Below are positions 6,022 to 13,486 of a DNA stretch of 18,990 nucleotides, piece after piece. The number at the start of each line of letters is the position of its first letter. Position 1 is the stretch's first letter. The stretch covers positions 1 through 18,990 of the forward strand of contig NZ_CAMXYY010000025.1 of NCBI RefSeq assembly GCF_947253395.1. The letters are read 5' to 3'. Source of the DNA: an uncultured Olegusella sp. (GTDB taxonomy: Bacteria; Actinomycetota; Coriobacteriia; Coriobacteriales; Atopobiaceae). The notes under the pieces are model-generated. The model saw only the letters and a list, made by a program, of their open reading frames with translations. It did no database searches and had not been told where the DNA came from. Made by a program: the position numbers and the translations under genes.

Positions 6022-7140
6022 ATGTCTGCAATAGATGAAGTTACCCGCGAAAAGTGGATTATGAGTACGTTTCCTGAGTGGGGAATGTGGCTGAATGAAG
6101 ATATCGAAAATTGCCAAGTCCCCGAGGGCAATGTCAAAATGTGGTGGCTTGGCTGCACGGGCATGTGGATAAAGACCCCCGCAGATGCCAATATCACGAT
6201 TGACCTCTGGACAGGCAACGGCAAGCGCACCCATGGTGATGGCCTTATGAAAGTTGGTCATCAGATGGCAAACATGGCAGGATGCCGCGCCATGCAGCCT
6301 AACCTGCGCAACATCCCGTATGTCTTTGATCCCTTTGGTTTTACTCACGTGGATGCCGTGCTCGCTACGCACTATCATCAGGACCACATGTCCAAAGAGT
6401 GGGCTGCTCACGTTATTCAATCAGGTATGACCACCGTTGATGAGCAGGGCAATGAAATTCCCGTCCCCTTTATCGGTCCGGAGAAATCTGCCGATTTTTG
6501 GCGCGCATGGGGAGTTCCCGAGGACCGCATCAAGGTCGTAAAACCTGGTGATAAATTCAAGATCAAAGATATGACCATTGTTGCCTTGGACTCTTTTGAT
6601 CGCACTTGCATTACCACCACGGATTCGACAGGCCCTGACCGCGAGGATCTTTGGGGCAAATGTCCTATGGATATGGACGAAAAGGCCGTCAACTATCTGG
6701 TGGTTACTCCTGGCGGCAATATCTATCACAGCGGTGACTCCCACTATTCCATTTACTTTGCCAAGCATGGCAAGGACATCATGCGTGAATTTGGTGGTGT
6801 CGATGTTGCCTTTGGCTCTTTTGGTTGCAACCCCATTGGTATGCAGGACAAGATGGAAGCCTCTGACATTTTGCGTATGGCCGAGGCGCTGCAGGCAAAG
6901 GTAGTTATCCCCATCCACTGGGATGTGTGGACAAACTTTATGGCTGACCAGCGCGAAATCGAGGTTCTCTATCAAATGCGCAAAGACAGGCTCAACTATC
7001 GCTTTACCCCCTACTATTGGCAACCAGGTGGCGAGTACACCTATCCTCTCGACAAGGACAAAAAAGAGTACATGTATGACCGTGGCTTCCATGACTGCTT
7101 TGAGCATGAGCCCAATGTCCCCTTCCGCTCCGTACTGTAA
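6022..7140 (+). CDS. ulaG: L-ascorbate-6-phosphate lactonase (UlaG)
   Basis: A 372-residue metallo-beta-lactamase-fold enzyme that hydrolyses L-ascorbate-6-phosphate to 3-keto-L-gulonate-6-phosphate. It matches my recollection of E. coli UlaG nearly end to end: WIMSTFPEWGMWLNE, MWWLGCTGMWIK, AVNYLVVTPGG, YHSGDSHYS (235-243), KVVIPIHWDVW (293-303) and a closing DRGFHDCFEHEPNVPF. The metal-binding motif is HYHQDH (117-122), where E. coli has HDHNDH; His119, Asp121 and His122 are kept, and His299 is a further likely ligand. It is about 18 residues longer than E. coli UlaG, the extra length lying just after the HxHxDH motif (about 123-148). AAGGAG precedes ATG 6022. The protein is cytosolic, and its product needs UlaD, which is not in this window. 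Confidence 0.96.
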   Translation: MSAIDEVTREKWIMSTFPEWGMWLNEDIENCQVPEGNVKMWWLGCTGMWIKTPADANITIDLWTGNGKRTHGDGLMKVGHQMANMAGCRAMQPNLRNIPYVFDPFGFTHVDAVLATHYHQDHMSKEWAAHVIQSGMTTVDEQGNEIPVPFIGPEKSADFWRAWGVPEDRIKVVKPGDKFKIKDMTIVALDSFDRTCITTTDSTGPDREDLWGKCPMDMDEKAVNYLVVTPGGNIYHSGDSHYSIYFAKHGKDIMREFGGVDVAFGSFGCNPIGMQDKMEASDILRMAEALQAKVVIPIHWDVWTNFMADQREIEVLYQMRKDRLNYRFTPYYWQPGGEYTYPLDKDKKEYMYDRGFHDCFEHEPNVPFRSVL

Positions 7141-7152
7141 GGGGTGCCCACC

Positions 7153-7851
7153 ATGATGCTCAAAGAATTGCGCGAAGAAGTGTATCACGCAAATATGGAT
7201 TTACCTCGCTATGGTCTGGTGGTCTTTACGTGGGGAAATGTGTCCGCCCTTGATAAAAATGCAGCGCTTTTTGTCATTAAGCCCTCAGGAGTAAGCTACG
7301 AGGACCTGACGCCTGAGTCTTTGGTCGTATGCGATTTGGATGGCAACGTTGTCGAGGGCACATTGAATCCGTCCTCGGACACAGCCACTCATGCCGCGCT
7401 CTACCGTGCTTGGGGCGACCGTATTGGTGGCGTCGTACATACACATTCAGCTCATGCGGTTGCGTGGGCACAAGCTGGACGTTCCATTCCTTGCTATGGC
7501 ACAACTCAGGCAGACTACTTTTATGGAGACGTACCATGCATGCGTGGCCTGCAAGCCGAAGAGATAGCAGATAACTACGAGGCAAATACCGGTAAGGTCA
7601 TTATTGAAGGTTTTGACGGGCGTGATCCTGTGTCTTGTCCGGGTTGCTTGGTGAGGAATCATGGACCCTTTGCGTGGGGTAAAGACGCTGCGGAAGCGGT
7701 CTACCATGCGGTTGTTGTTGATGAGGTAGCAAAAATGGCGCTGGAGACCGAACTATTGTCTCCGTGTGCGCAGCCCGCACCTCAATATCTGCTTGATAAG
7801 CACTATCAAAGAAAGCATGGACCCCATGCGTATTACGGACAGCACGCCTAG
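7153..7851 (+). CDS. ulaF: L-ribulose-5-phosphate 4-epimerase (UlaF/AraD family)
   Basis: A class II aldolase-fold, zinc-dependent epimerase of 232 residues that converts L-ribulose-5-phosphate to D-xylulose-5-phosphate, the last step of ascorbate catabolism. Visible family marks are LPRYGLVVFTWGNVSA (17-32), IKPSGVSY, the PSSDTATH loop (73-80), the zinc ligands His96 and His98 in VVHTHSAH, and His170 in RNHGPFAWGKDA. The C-terminus KHGPHAYYGQ is as in UlaF. A short insertion (FDGRDPVSCPGC, about 154-165) lies before the third zinc ligand. The ulaG stop overlaps the Shine-Dalgarno TAAGGGG, so the genes are tightly coupled. ATG 7153 was chosen over the upstream in-frame GTG 7144, which lies inside the Shine-Dalgarno; ATG 7156 is also possible. 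UlaF and AraD cannot be separated by sequence alone, and the operon favours UlaF. Confidence 0.92.
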   Translation: MMLKELREEVYHANMDLPRYGLVVFTWGNVSALDKNAALFVIKPSGVSYEDLTPESLVVCDLDGNVVEGTLNPSSDTATHAALYRAWGDRIGGVVHTHSAHAVAWAQAGRSIPCYGTTQADYFYGDVPCMRGLQAEEIADNYEANTGKVIIEGFDGRDPVSCPGCLVRNHGPFAWGKDAAEAVYHAVVVDEVAKMALETELLSPCAQPAPQYLLDKHYQRKHGPHAYYGQHA

Positions 7852-7879
7852 CTGTGGTGAGGTATGAGAGGAGGCTGGT

Positions 7880-8740
7880 ATGAGTAGACGCTATTGTCTG
7901 GGTTTGTACGAAAAGGCAACACCTGCCGATATAAGCTGGGAAGAGCGACTGTCGGTAGCAGGTAGCTGTGGTTTTGACTACATGGAGCTTTCGATTGACG
8001 AATCTGATGAGCGCCAGGCGCGTCTTGACTGGTCAAGTACCAAGCGGCAAGAAGTGCTCGATGCCATGCGTAACTCTGGTATACCGCTGGGTTCAATGTG
8101 TCTTTCGGGTCATCGCAAGTGGCCTTTGGGTGCAAAATCGTCTGCTAAGCGTGATCGTGGTTTGGTCATGATGGACAAAGCACTGGCACTTGCTTGCGAC
8201 TTGGGACTACATACCATTCAGCTTGCAGGTTATGATGCCTACTATGAAGAGGATGCATGGGAGGACTCAGCAGAAAGTTTCGCTGAAAATCTTGCGAAAG
8301 CTACCGAAATGGCTGCAGCAGCAGGGGTCGTTTTGGGCTTTGAGACCATGGAAACGGCATTTATGGATACCGTTACTAAGGCTATGTACTATGTTGACCG
8401 TATCAACAGTCCCTATTTAGGCGTATACCCTGATGTAGGCAATCTCTCTAATGCCGCACTTCTGTATGGAGGCTGTGTGGCAGACGATATTGCAAAGGGT
8501 AAAGGCCATATCTTTGCGGCGCACCTCAAAGGAACGCGCACAGGTCTTTATCGCGATCTACTGCCTTTTGAAGGTACTACCGACTATGAGGGAGCGCTTT
8601 CGCAGCTGGTACCCCAAGGAGTACGTCGCTATGTATGTGAACTGTGGTATCTAGGTTCGTCCGATTGGCAGCAAGATCTTGTGGTATCCGCTGATTTTGC
8701 ACGCCAACAGCTGGACAATGCCTTTGCACAGTATTGCTAA
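7880..8740 (+). CDS. ulaE: L-xylulose-5-phosphate 3-epimerase (UlaE)
   Basis: A 286-residue TIM-barrel sugar-phosphate epimerase (AP-endonuclease-2-like fold) that converts L-xylulose-5-phosphate to L-ribulose-5-phosphate, the UlaF substrate. Expected metal and catalytic residues are visible: Glu155 in GFETMET, Asp185 in YPDVGNLSNA, His215 in AAHLKGTR and Glu254 in CELWY. The start GLYEKATP and the motif SIDESDERQARLDW are typical of UlaE/SgaU proteins, and length matches E. coli UlaE (284). AGGAGG sits 6 bases before ATG 7880. It is the last gene of the operon, followed by a strong terminator. Confidence 0.95.
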   Translation: MSRRYCLGLYEKATPADISWEERLSVAGSCGFDYMELSIDESDERQARLDWSSTKRQEVLDAMRNSGIPLGSMCLSGHRKWPLGAKSSAKRDRGLVMMDKALALACDLGLHTIQLAGYDAYYEEDAWEDSAESFAENLAKATEMAAAAGVVLGFETMETAFMDTVTKAMYYVDRINSPYLGVYPDVGNLSNAALLYGGCVADDIAKGKGHIFAAHLKGTRTGLYRDLLPFEGTTDYEGALSQLVPQGVRRYVCELWYLGSSDWQQDLVVSADFARQQLDNAFAQYC

Positions 8741-8767
8741 CAGTGACAAGCGAGACTCATAGAACCT

Positions 8768-8802
8768 AAGAGCCTGCCTCAAATACGAAGGCAGGCTCTT
8801 TT
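8768..8802 (+). terminator. Intrinsic terminator of the ula operon
   Basis: AAGAGCCTGCCT (8768-8779) pairs perfectly with AGGCAGGCTCTT (8789-8800) around a 9-nt loop and runs into TTTT (8799-8802). It ends the transcript 28 bases after ulaE and separates it from the ribosomal operon. Confidence 0.92.
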
Positions 8803-8851
8803 GTGACCAGAACAGTTCTGTGGAGCAGCTAAAAAAATATTTCCAAAGAGA

Positions 8852-8880
8852 TTGTGGAGACGCCCGGCACAGTGTACACT
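8852..8880 (+). promoter_or_regulatory. Predicted promoter of the rplC operon
   Basis: TTGTGG (8852-8857) and TACACT (8875-8880) are separated by 17 bases, each matching the sigma-70 consensus at four of six positions. It is the only reasonable candidate between the ula terminator and rplC and would give a leader of about 210 nt. Confidence 0.5.
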
Positions 8881-8886
8881 AACAAG

Positions 8887-9095
8887 GCTGTGAATCTAGG
8901 GGATTGCTGTCTCGAGTGTGACTTTTTTGGTGTGCTGACCAAATAAGTGCAGCTGAAGGCAGATATCTAGTGAAGCAGTTCCACACAGGATGTGGTCCGC
9001 TGGGGAGGATACGGCAGCGCAGGAAGGGCCTGCGATGTGGCGGTCCCAGGAGCTCATCTCCGAGGTCCCATGACCACCGAGGGTAAGGAAAGAGC
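8887..9095 (+). promoter_or_regulatory. Long structured 5' leader of the ribosomal operon
   Basis: No coding sequence fits here; in particular there is no S10 gene. Inverted repeats are frequent. TTTGGT (8926-8931) pairs with ACCAAA (8938-8943), and CCACA (8981-8985) with TGTGG (8991-8995). A larger arm CTGGG (9000-9004) / CCCAG (9045-9049) encloses CGCAGG (9018-9023) / CCTGCG (9029-9034). A GGTC/GACC pair (9064-9075) lies before the Shine-Dalgarno. Leaders of ribosomal operons are often bound by one of their own proteins (L4 in E. coli). That this one is autoregulatory is inference. Confidence 0.5.
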
Positions 9096-9716
9096 ATGGT
9101 CAACACCATTATTGGCCGCAAGCTCGGTATGACACAGGTTTGGGATGACAACGACAACGTTGTTCCCGTCACCGTTGTCCAGGCCGGGCCCTGCGTGGTG
9201 TCGCAGGTTAAAACGAAGGCACATGACGGCTATGATGCCGTTCAGATTGGCTTCGGCGACATCAGCGCAAAGCACGTCAACAAGCCGCTTGCTGGTCACT
9301 TCACCGCAGCTGGCGTCGAGCCTATGCGCTACCTGCGCGAGGTGCGCGTTGAGAAGGGCGAAGAGCACACCACAGGTGACAAGGTCACCGTTGCAGACTT
9401 CGCCGAGGTCAAGGCTGTCGATGTCATTGGCACCTCCAAGGGCAAGGGCTTCCAGGGCACCATTAAGCGCTGGAACTTTGCACGTGGCCCCATGACTCAC
9501 GGTTCGCGCAATCAGCGTCGTCCGGGTTCCATTGGTCAGTGCGCATACCCCGCTCGTGTTCGCAAGGGTCTGCACATGGCTGGTCACATGGGTGACGAGC
9601 GCGTTACGGTCAAGAACCTTAAGCTTGTCCGCATTGATGCCGAGCAGAACCTAATGCTCATCAAGGGTGCTGTTCCCGGCGGCAAGAACGCCATCGTCCA
9701 GGTCCGCATGGCCTAA
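9096..9716 (+). CDS. rplC: 50S ribosomal protein L3
   Basis: 206 residues, the normal length. L3 binds the 3' end region of 23S rRNA early in assembly, and its extension reaches toward the peptidyl transferase centre. The N-terminus IIGRKLGMTQVW is diagnostic. The extended loop is seen as GTSKGKGFQGTIKRWNF (about 112-128), followed by RRPGSIGQ and MAGHMG. AAGGAA precedes ATG 9096. It is the first gene of the operon here; the usual preceding rpsJ is missing, so L3 is translated directly from the structured leader. Confidence 0.97.
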   Translation: MVNTIIGRKLGMTQVWDDNDNVVPVTVVQAGPCVVSQVKTKAHDGYDAVQIGFGDISAKHVNKPLAGHFTAAGVEPMRYLREVRVEKGEEHTTGDKVTVADFAEVKAVDVIGTSKGKGFQGTIKRWNFARGPMTHGSRNQRRPGSIGQCAYPARVRKGLHMAGHMGDERVTVKNLKLVRIDAEQNLMLIKGAVPGGKNAIVQVRMA

Positions 9717-9726
9717 GGAGTACCAC

Positions 9727-10350
9727 ATGTCCAATATTCAGATGATCAACGTCGAAGGTGCAGCGGCTGGCGAGGCCGAGCTCTCTTCTGACGTCTTCGG
9801 CATTGAGCCGAACATCCCGGTGGTGCACCGCGCGGTCGTCGCCTACGAGGCGTGCCTGCGTCAGGGCACTCATTCCACTAAGAATCGCCACGAGGTTTCT
9901 GGCGGCGGCGTCAAGCCTTTCCGTCAGAAGGGTACAGGCCGCGCACGTCAGGGTAGCATTCGCGCTGGTCAGTTCCGCCACGGCGGCGTCATCTTTGGGC
10001 CCACGCCCCACCTCCACGAGCTGCGTGTTAACTCCAAGGAGGTTAAGCTTGCTATGCGTTCCGTGCTTTCTGGCAAGCTGGCTGACGGCGAGCTCATTGT
10101 GGTCGACAAACTCGCTCTTGAGCCCAAGACCAAAAATGCCACTGCTATGCTCAAGGCTTTAAACCTCGAGGGCAAGCGCGTCACCATCGTCGTTGATGAC
10201 GATGATGTCGATACCTACCTTGCGTTCCGCAACCTCCCTGGCGTCTCCATTGTTGCCAACTCGGAGGCAAATGTGCGCAACCTCATTGACAACGCAGCCC
10301 TCGTCATGAGCGAGGACTCCGCAAAGTACTTTGGGGAGGTGCTTGCATAA
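9727..10350 (+). CDS. rplD: 50S ribosomal protein L4
   Basis: 207 residues. L4 binds 23S rRNA domain I and lines the exit tunnel with its extended loop, seen as KPFRQKGTGRARQGSIRAGQ and FRHGGVIFGPTPH (about 63-98). In E. coli it also represses its own operon by binding the leader. ATG 9727 follows the rplC stop by 10 bases with AAGGAG between. An in-frame extension upstream to 9667 is only read-through of the rplC 3' end. Its stop overlaps the rplW start by one base. Confidence 0.97.
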   Translation: MSNIQMINVEGAAAGEAELSSDVFGIEPNIPVVHRAVVAYEACLRQGTHSTKNRHEVSGGGVKPFRQKGTGRARQGSIRAGQFRHGGVIFGPTPHLHELRVNSKEVKLAMRSVLSGKLADGELIVVDKLALEPKTKNATAMLKALNLEGKRVTIVVDDDDVDTYLAFRNLPGVSIVANSEANVRNLIDNAALVMSEDSAKYFGEVLA

Positions 10351-10655
10351 TGAAGTCCGCCTATGATGTCATCATTCGCCCGATCGTAACCGAGCGTTCG
10401 TTCGACAAGATGGAGCAGGGCAAGTACACCTTCGAGGTGGCTCGTACCGCTCCCAAAGAGGAGATCGCGGAGGCAGTTGAGCAGCTCTTCGGTGTTCATG
10501 TCACCAAGGTCAACACTGCTTGGGTCAAGTCCAAAAACAAGCGTGTTCGCTACCAGGTTGGTTCTACCCGTACCTGGAAGAAGGCCATTGTCACTCTCGC
10601 TCCTGGCGAGCAGATTGAGGTCTTCGCAAATCAGCAGGCTGCTGCTGAGGAGTAG
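10350..10655 (+). CDS. rplW: 50S ribosomal protein L23
   Basis: 101 residues. L23 sits at the tunnel exit and is the docking site for trigger factor and SRP. The family start is clear (YDVIIRPIVTERSFDKMEQGKY), with FEVARTAPKEEIAEAVEQLF, the VTKVNT strand and the basic KSKNKRVRYQVG loop. The start ATG shares its A with the rplD stop (TAATG), which indicates translational coupling. A 185-base structured gap follows before rplB. Confidence 0.96.
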   Translation: MKSAYDVIIRPIVTERSFDKMEQGKYTFEVARTAPKEEIAEAVEQLFGVHVTKVNTAWVKSKNKRVRYQVGSTRTWKKAIVTLAPGEQIEVFANQQAAAEE

Positions 10656-10840
10656 TACCCACACCCACACGCAGCGCACTTTTGCGTGTGGGTTATTGTG
10701 CCGCCAAAGATAGATACGCGCGGCACCGTGGTAAGGCTGTAGACACAAGTTTGCAGCAAGAATGTCCGGTGTCATTCACCGGAGCCGCTCTCAGGCTCCA
10801 TCCCGAGGTGGATGGCCAACGGAGAAGAAGGGAATTGGGA
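10656..10840 (+). promoter_or_regulatory. Structured intercistronic region between rplW and rplB
   Basis: This gap is far longer than any other in the operon and carries no gene. A strong stem ACCCACACGCA (10663-10673) / TGCGTGTGGGT (10683-10693) has 11 perfect pairs and a 9-nt loop, without a T-run. Then come three short hairpins in a row that share arm bases: CCGGTG/CACCGG (10766-10782), GGAGCC/GGCTCC (10781-10799) and CCATCC/GGATGG (10798-10815). Each overlaps its neighbour by two bases, so all three cannot form at full length together. This resembles a regulatory RNA or an attenuation site ahead of L2. No known Rfam family was recognised. Confidence 0.55.
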
Positions 10841-11677
10841 ATGGCTGTAAGGCACCTCAAGCCCACGAGCGCCGGTAGGCGTTGGCAGACGATTTCGGAC
10901 TTTGCCGAGATCACCACCGACACCCCCGAAAAGTCGCTCTTGGAGCCCCTGCCCAAGAAGGCAGGCCGTAACAACAATGGCTGTATCACCACCCGTCATC
11001 AGGGTGGCGGCAACAAACGCAAGTATCGTCGCATTGATTTTAAGCGCCGCAAGGACAACGTAGCGGCCAAGGTCGCTACCATCGAGTACGACCCCAACCG
11101 CTCTGCTCGCATTGCACTGCTTCACTATGTCGATGGTGCCAAGACCTATATCCTCGCACCCGAAGGTCTCTCGGTAGGCGATAAGGTCATCTCTGGTACC
11201 AAAGATATCGACATCAAGCCGGGCAACGCTATGCCGCTGTCCGAGATCCCCGTCGGCACCTTTGTGCACGCCGTGGAGTTCCAGCCTGGTAAGGGCGCTG
11301 CAATCGCTCGTTCTGCAGGCACTTCCGTCCAGCTCATGGGCAAGGACAACGGCTATGCCGTCCTGCGCATGCCCTCCTCTGAGCTGCGTCGTGTTCTGCT
11401 TAGCTGCCGTGCCACCATCGGCACCGTTGGCAATGCAGAGCATAGCAACATCGTTGTCGGCAAGGCTGGCCGCTCTCGCTGGGCAGGCATCCGTCCGACA
11501 GTTCGTGGTACGGTCATGAACCCCGTTGACCACCCGCACGGCGGTGGCGAGGGCAAAAACCACACCTCTGGTCGTCCTTCCGTCTCGCCTTGGGGTAAGC
11601 CATCCAAGGGCGCAAAGACGCGCGATCCGAAGAAGGCAAGCAACCGCCTCATCATTCGTCGTCGTCGTTCCAAGTAG
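10841..11677 (+). CDS. rplB: 50S ribosomal protein L2
   Basis: 278 residues, standard. L2 is needed for subunit association and peptidyl transferase activity. The N-terminus MAVRHLKPTSAGRR fixes the start at ATG 10841. The frame is open upstream to 10682, but that extension is not L2-like and lies in the structured gap. Visible marks are GRNNNGCITTRHQGGGNKRKYR, AEHSNIVVGKAGRSRW, and the conserved MNPVDHPHGGGEGK with His231 at the position linked to peptidyl transfer in other bacteria. The basic tail RLIIRRRRSK is typical. Confidence 0.97.
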   Translation: MAVRHLKPTSAGRRWQTISDFAEITTDTPEKSLLEPLPKKAGRNNNGCITTRHQGGGNKRKYRRIDFKRRKDNVAAKVATIEYDPNRSARIALLHYVDGAKTYILAPEGLSVGDKVISGTKDIDIKPGNAMPLSEIPVGTFVHAVEFQPGKGAAIARSAGTSVQLMGKDNGYAVLRMPSSELRRVLLSCRATIGTVGNAEHSNIVVGKAGRSRWAGIRPTVRGTVMNPVDHPHGGGEGKNHTSGRPSVSPWGKPSKGAKTRDPKKASNRLIIRRRRSK

Positions 11678-11698
11678 CGCAGAGTAGGAGTTTTCAAA

Positions 11699-11959
11699 AT
11701 GAGCAGAAGCCTCAAGAAGGGCCCGTTCGTAGAGACTCGCCTCCTCGCTCGCGTGGCGGCAATGAACGAGTCCGGCAAGAAAGACGTCATCAAGACTTGG
11801 TCGCGTTCCAGCACCATCTTCCCCGAGATGGTTGGCCACACGATCGCTGTTCACGATGGTCGCAAGCACGTGCCCGTCTACGTCACCGAGTCCATGGTTG
11901 GTCACAAGCTGGGCGAGTTTAGCCCGACCCGCACCTTCCGTGGTCACAAGACCAAATAG
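11699..11959 (+). CDS. rpsS: 30S ribosomal protein S19
   Basis: 86 residues. S19 lies in the head of the 30S subunit with S13 and contacts the A-site finger region. Diagnostic stretches are MSRSLKKGPFVETRLL, IKTWSRSSTIFPEMVGHTI, VYVTESMVGHKLGEF and the terminal RGHKTK. TAGGAG lies about 8 bases before ATG 11699, 21 bases after the rplB stop. Confidence 0.97.
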   Translation: MSRSLKKGPFVETRLLARVAAMNESGKKDVIKTWSRSSTIFPEMVGHTIAVHDGRKHVPVYVTESMVGHKLGEFSPTRTFRGHKTK

Positions 11960-11976
11960 AAGGGCAGGGGAGACAC

Positions 11977-12342
11977 ATGGCAAACACTGATACCAATGTG
12001 GTCGAGATTTCTGCGACCGCAAAGTACGTCCGCATGGCACCCCGCAAGGTCCGCATGGTCGTTGATCAGATTCGTGGCAAGCAGGTCGATCGCGCGCTCG
12101 AGCAGCTCGCCTTCACCTCTCGTGCTGCCGCAGAACCTGTCGCAAAGACTCTGCGCTCTGCGATTGCCAATGCTGAGAACAACAATGGCCTGCGTGCTAA
12201 CAATCTCTACGTCAAGTATGCCTACGTTGACGAGGGCCCCACGCTGAAGCGTATTCGTCCCCGTGCAAAGGGCAGCGCTTCTCGTATCAACAAGCGCACG
12301 AGCCATATCACTGTCACCGTCGCACCTCGGAAGGAGGCGTAG
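11977..12342 (+). CDS. rplV: 50S ribosomal protein L22
   Basis: 121 residues. L22 reaches into the exit tunnel with a long beta-hairpin, the site of macrolide-resistance changes in other bacteria. Visible: ATAKYVRMAPRKVRMVVDQI, LRSAIANAENN and the hairpin GPTLKRIRPRAKGSASRINK near 88-107. The N-terminus has a short extension (MANTDTNVVEIS). Its last codons contain AAGGAGG, the Shine-Dalgarno for rpsC, which starts 3 bases after the stop. Confidence 0.96.
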   Translation: MANTDTNVVEISATAKYVRMAPRKVRMVVDQIRGKQVDRALEQLAFTSRAAAEPVAKTLRSAIANAENNNGLRANNLYVKYAYVDEGPTLKRIRPRAKGSASRINKRTSHITVTVAPRKEA

Positions 12343-12345
12343 GAA

Positions 12346-13056
12346 ATGGGTCAGAAGGTTCAGCCGACCGGCTTCCGCCTCGGCATCACCGAGCAGTGGC
12401 ACTCCCGCTGGTACGCCGACAAGGACTACGCCAGCAAGCTTGGCAACGACCTCGCTATCCGCAAGTTCCTCGAGAAGAAACTTGCACGTGCAGCTCTCTC
12501 CCGCGTCGAGATTGAGCGTGCTGGCGAAAAGGTAAAGGTCACCATCTTTACGGGCCGTCCTGGCATCGTTATTGGCAAGAAGGGCGCTGAGATTGACACT
12601 CTGCGTACCCAGCTTGAGGGCATTGCCAAGGTTGGCAAGGGCAATGTTAACGTTGATGTTATCGAGGTTCGTCGCCCCGAGCTTGACGCTCAGCTTGTCG
12701 CTCAGTCCATTGCCGACCAGCTTGAGGGCCGTATTGCCTTCCGTCGTGCAATGCGCAAGGCCGTTCAGTCCGCTCGCAAATCTGGCGCACAGGGCATTCG
12801 TATTCAGTGCTCTGGCCGTCTGAACGGCGCCGAGATGGGTCGCCGCGAGTGGTACCGCGAGGGTCGCGTGCCTCTGCACACCCTTCGTGCAACCATTGGT
12901 TTTGGTCAGGCAACTGCCCGTACCACCATGGGTGCCTGCGGCATTAAGGTCTGGATTTACAAGGGCGAGCGTCTTGCTGGTCAGCCCATCCCGACCCCTG
13001 AGCTCGAGGGCTCTAGCCGTCCTCGCCGCGGTCGTAATGAGAGGAGGGGTCGCTAA
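12346..13056 (+). CDS. rpsC: 30S ribosomal protein S3
   Basis: 236 residues. S3 forms part of the mRNA entry channel and has helicase-related function with S4 and S5. The type II KH domain carries GRPGIVIGKKGAEI with the GxxG element at residues 77-80. The C-terminal domain shows SGRLNGAEMGRREWYREGRVPL and TTMGACGIKVWIYKGE. The basic tail ends RPRRGRNERRGR. The stop overlaps the rplP start by one base (TAATG). Confidence 0.97.
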   Translation: MGQKVQPTGFRLGITEQWHSRWYADKDYASKLGNDLAIRKFLEKKLARAALSRVEIERAGEKVKVTIFTGRPGIVIGKKGAEIDTLRTQLEGIAKVGKGNVNVDVIEVRRPELDAQLVAQSIADQLEGRIAFRRAMRKAVQSARKSGAQGIRIQCSGRLNGAEMGRREWYREGRVPLHTLRATIGFGQATARTTMGACGIKVWIYKGERLAGQPIPTPELEGSSRPRRGRNERRGR

Positions 13057-13481
13057 TGCTGGCACCTAAGCGCATTCGTCACCGCAAGGTTCAGCGTGGT
13101 TCTATGAAGGGCCAGGCAAAAGGCAATACCAAGGTCTACTTTGGCGATTTTGGTCTCCAGGCTCTTGAGCGCGATTGGATTACCAACCGCCAGATCGAGG
13201 CCGCTCGTGTCGCTATGACTCGTTACATGAAGCGTGGCGGTAAGGTCTGGATCACCATTTTCCCCGACAAGCCCATCACCAAGAAGCCCGCTGAGACTCG
13301 TATGGGTAAGGGTAAGGGTAACCCCGAGGACTGGGTAGCTGTTGTGAAGCCTGGTCGTATTATGTTTGAGATTGGTGGCGTGAGCGAAGAGATTGCTCGC
13401 GAGGCTTTGCGTCTTGCACAGCACAAGCTGCCGATCAAGACCAAGATCGTGTCCCGCGCCGACTTTGGCGAGGAGGAGTAG
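13056..13481 (+). CDS. rplP: 50S ribosomal protein L16
   Basis: 141 residues. L16 contacts A-site tRNA and helps complete the peptidyl transferase centre late in assembly. Visible: MLAPKRIRHRKVQRG, YFGDFGLQALE, RGGKVWITIFPDKPITKKPAETRMG and GKGNPEDWVAVVKPGRIMFE. PAETRMGKGKG includes the arginine that is hydroxylated in E. coli. The start is coupled to rpsC by a one-base overlap. The last codons carry GAGGAGGAG, the ribosome binding site of rpmC. Confidence 0.97.
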   Translation: MLAPKRIRHRKVQRGSMKGQAKGNTKVYFGDFGLQALERDWITNRQIEAARVAMTRYMKRGGKVWITIFPDKPITKKPAETRMGKGKGNPEDWVAVVKPGRIMFEIGGVSEEIAREALRLAQHKLPIKTKIVSRADFGEEE

Positions 13482-13486
13482 CCATT

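Noticed and set aside
5155..6420. Long minus-strand open frame of 421 codons opposite the FG-GAP-like gene and ulaG.
   Set aside because: It covers two well-supported plus-strand genes and shows no family resemblance, so it is a shadow of their codon bias.
10682..10840. In-frame extension of rplB upstream by 53 codons.
   Set aside because: The L2 family begins at MAVRHLKPTS (10841). The extension lies over hairpins and does not resemble a ribosomal protein.
10772..13065. Long minus-strand open frames (422 and 373 codons) opposite rplB-rpsS and rplV-rpsC.
   Set aside because: They are antisense to highly conserved ribosomal genes. Their translations are composition-biased and unrecognisable, as expected from strongly biased codons.
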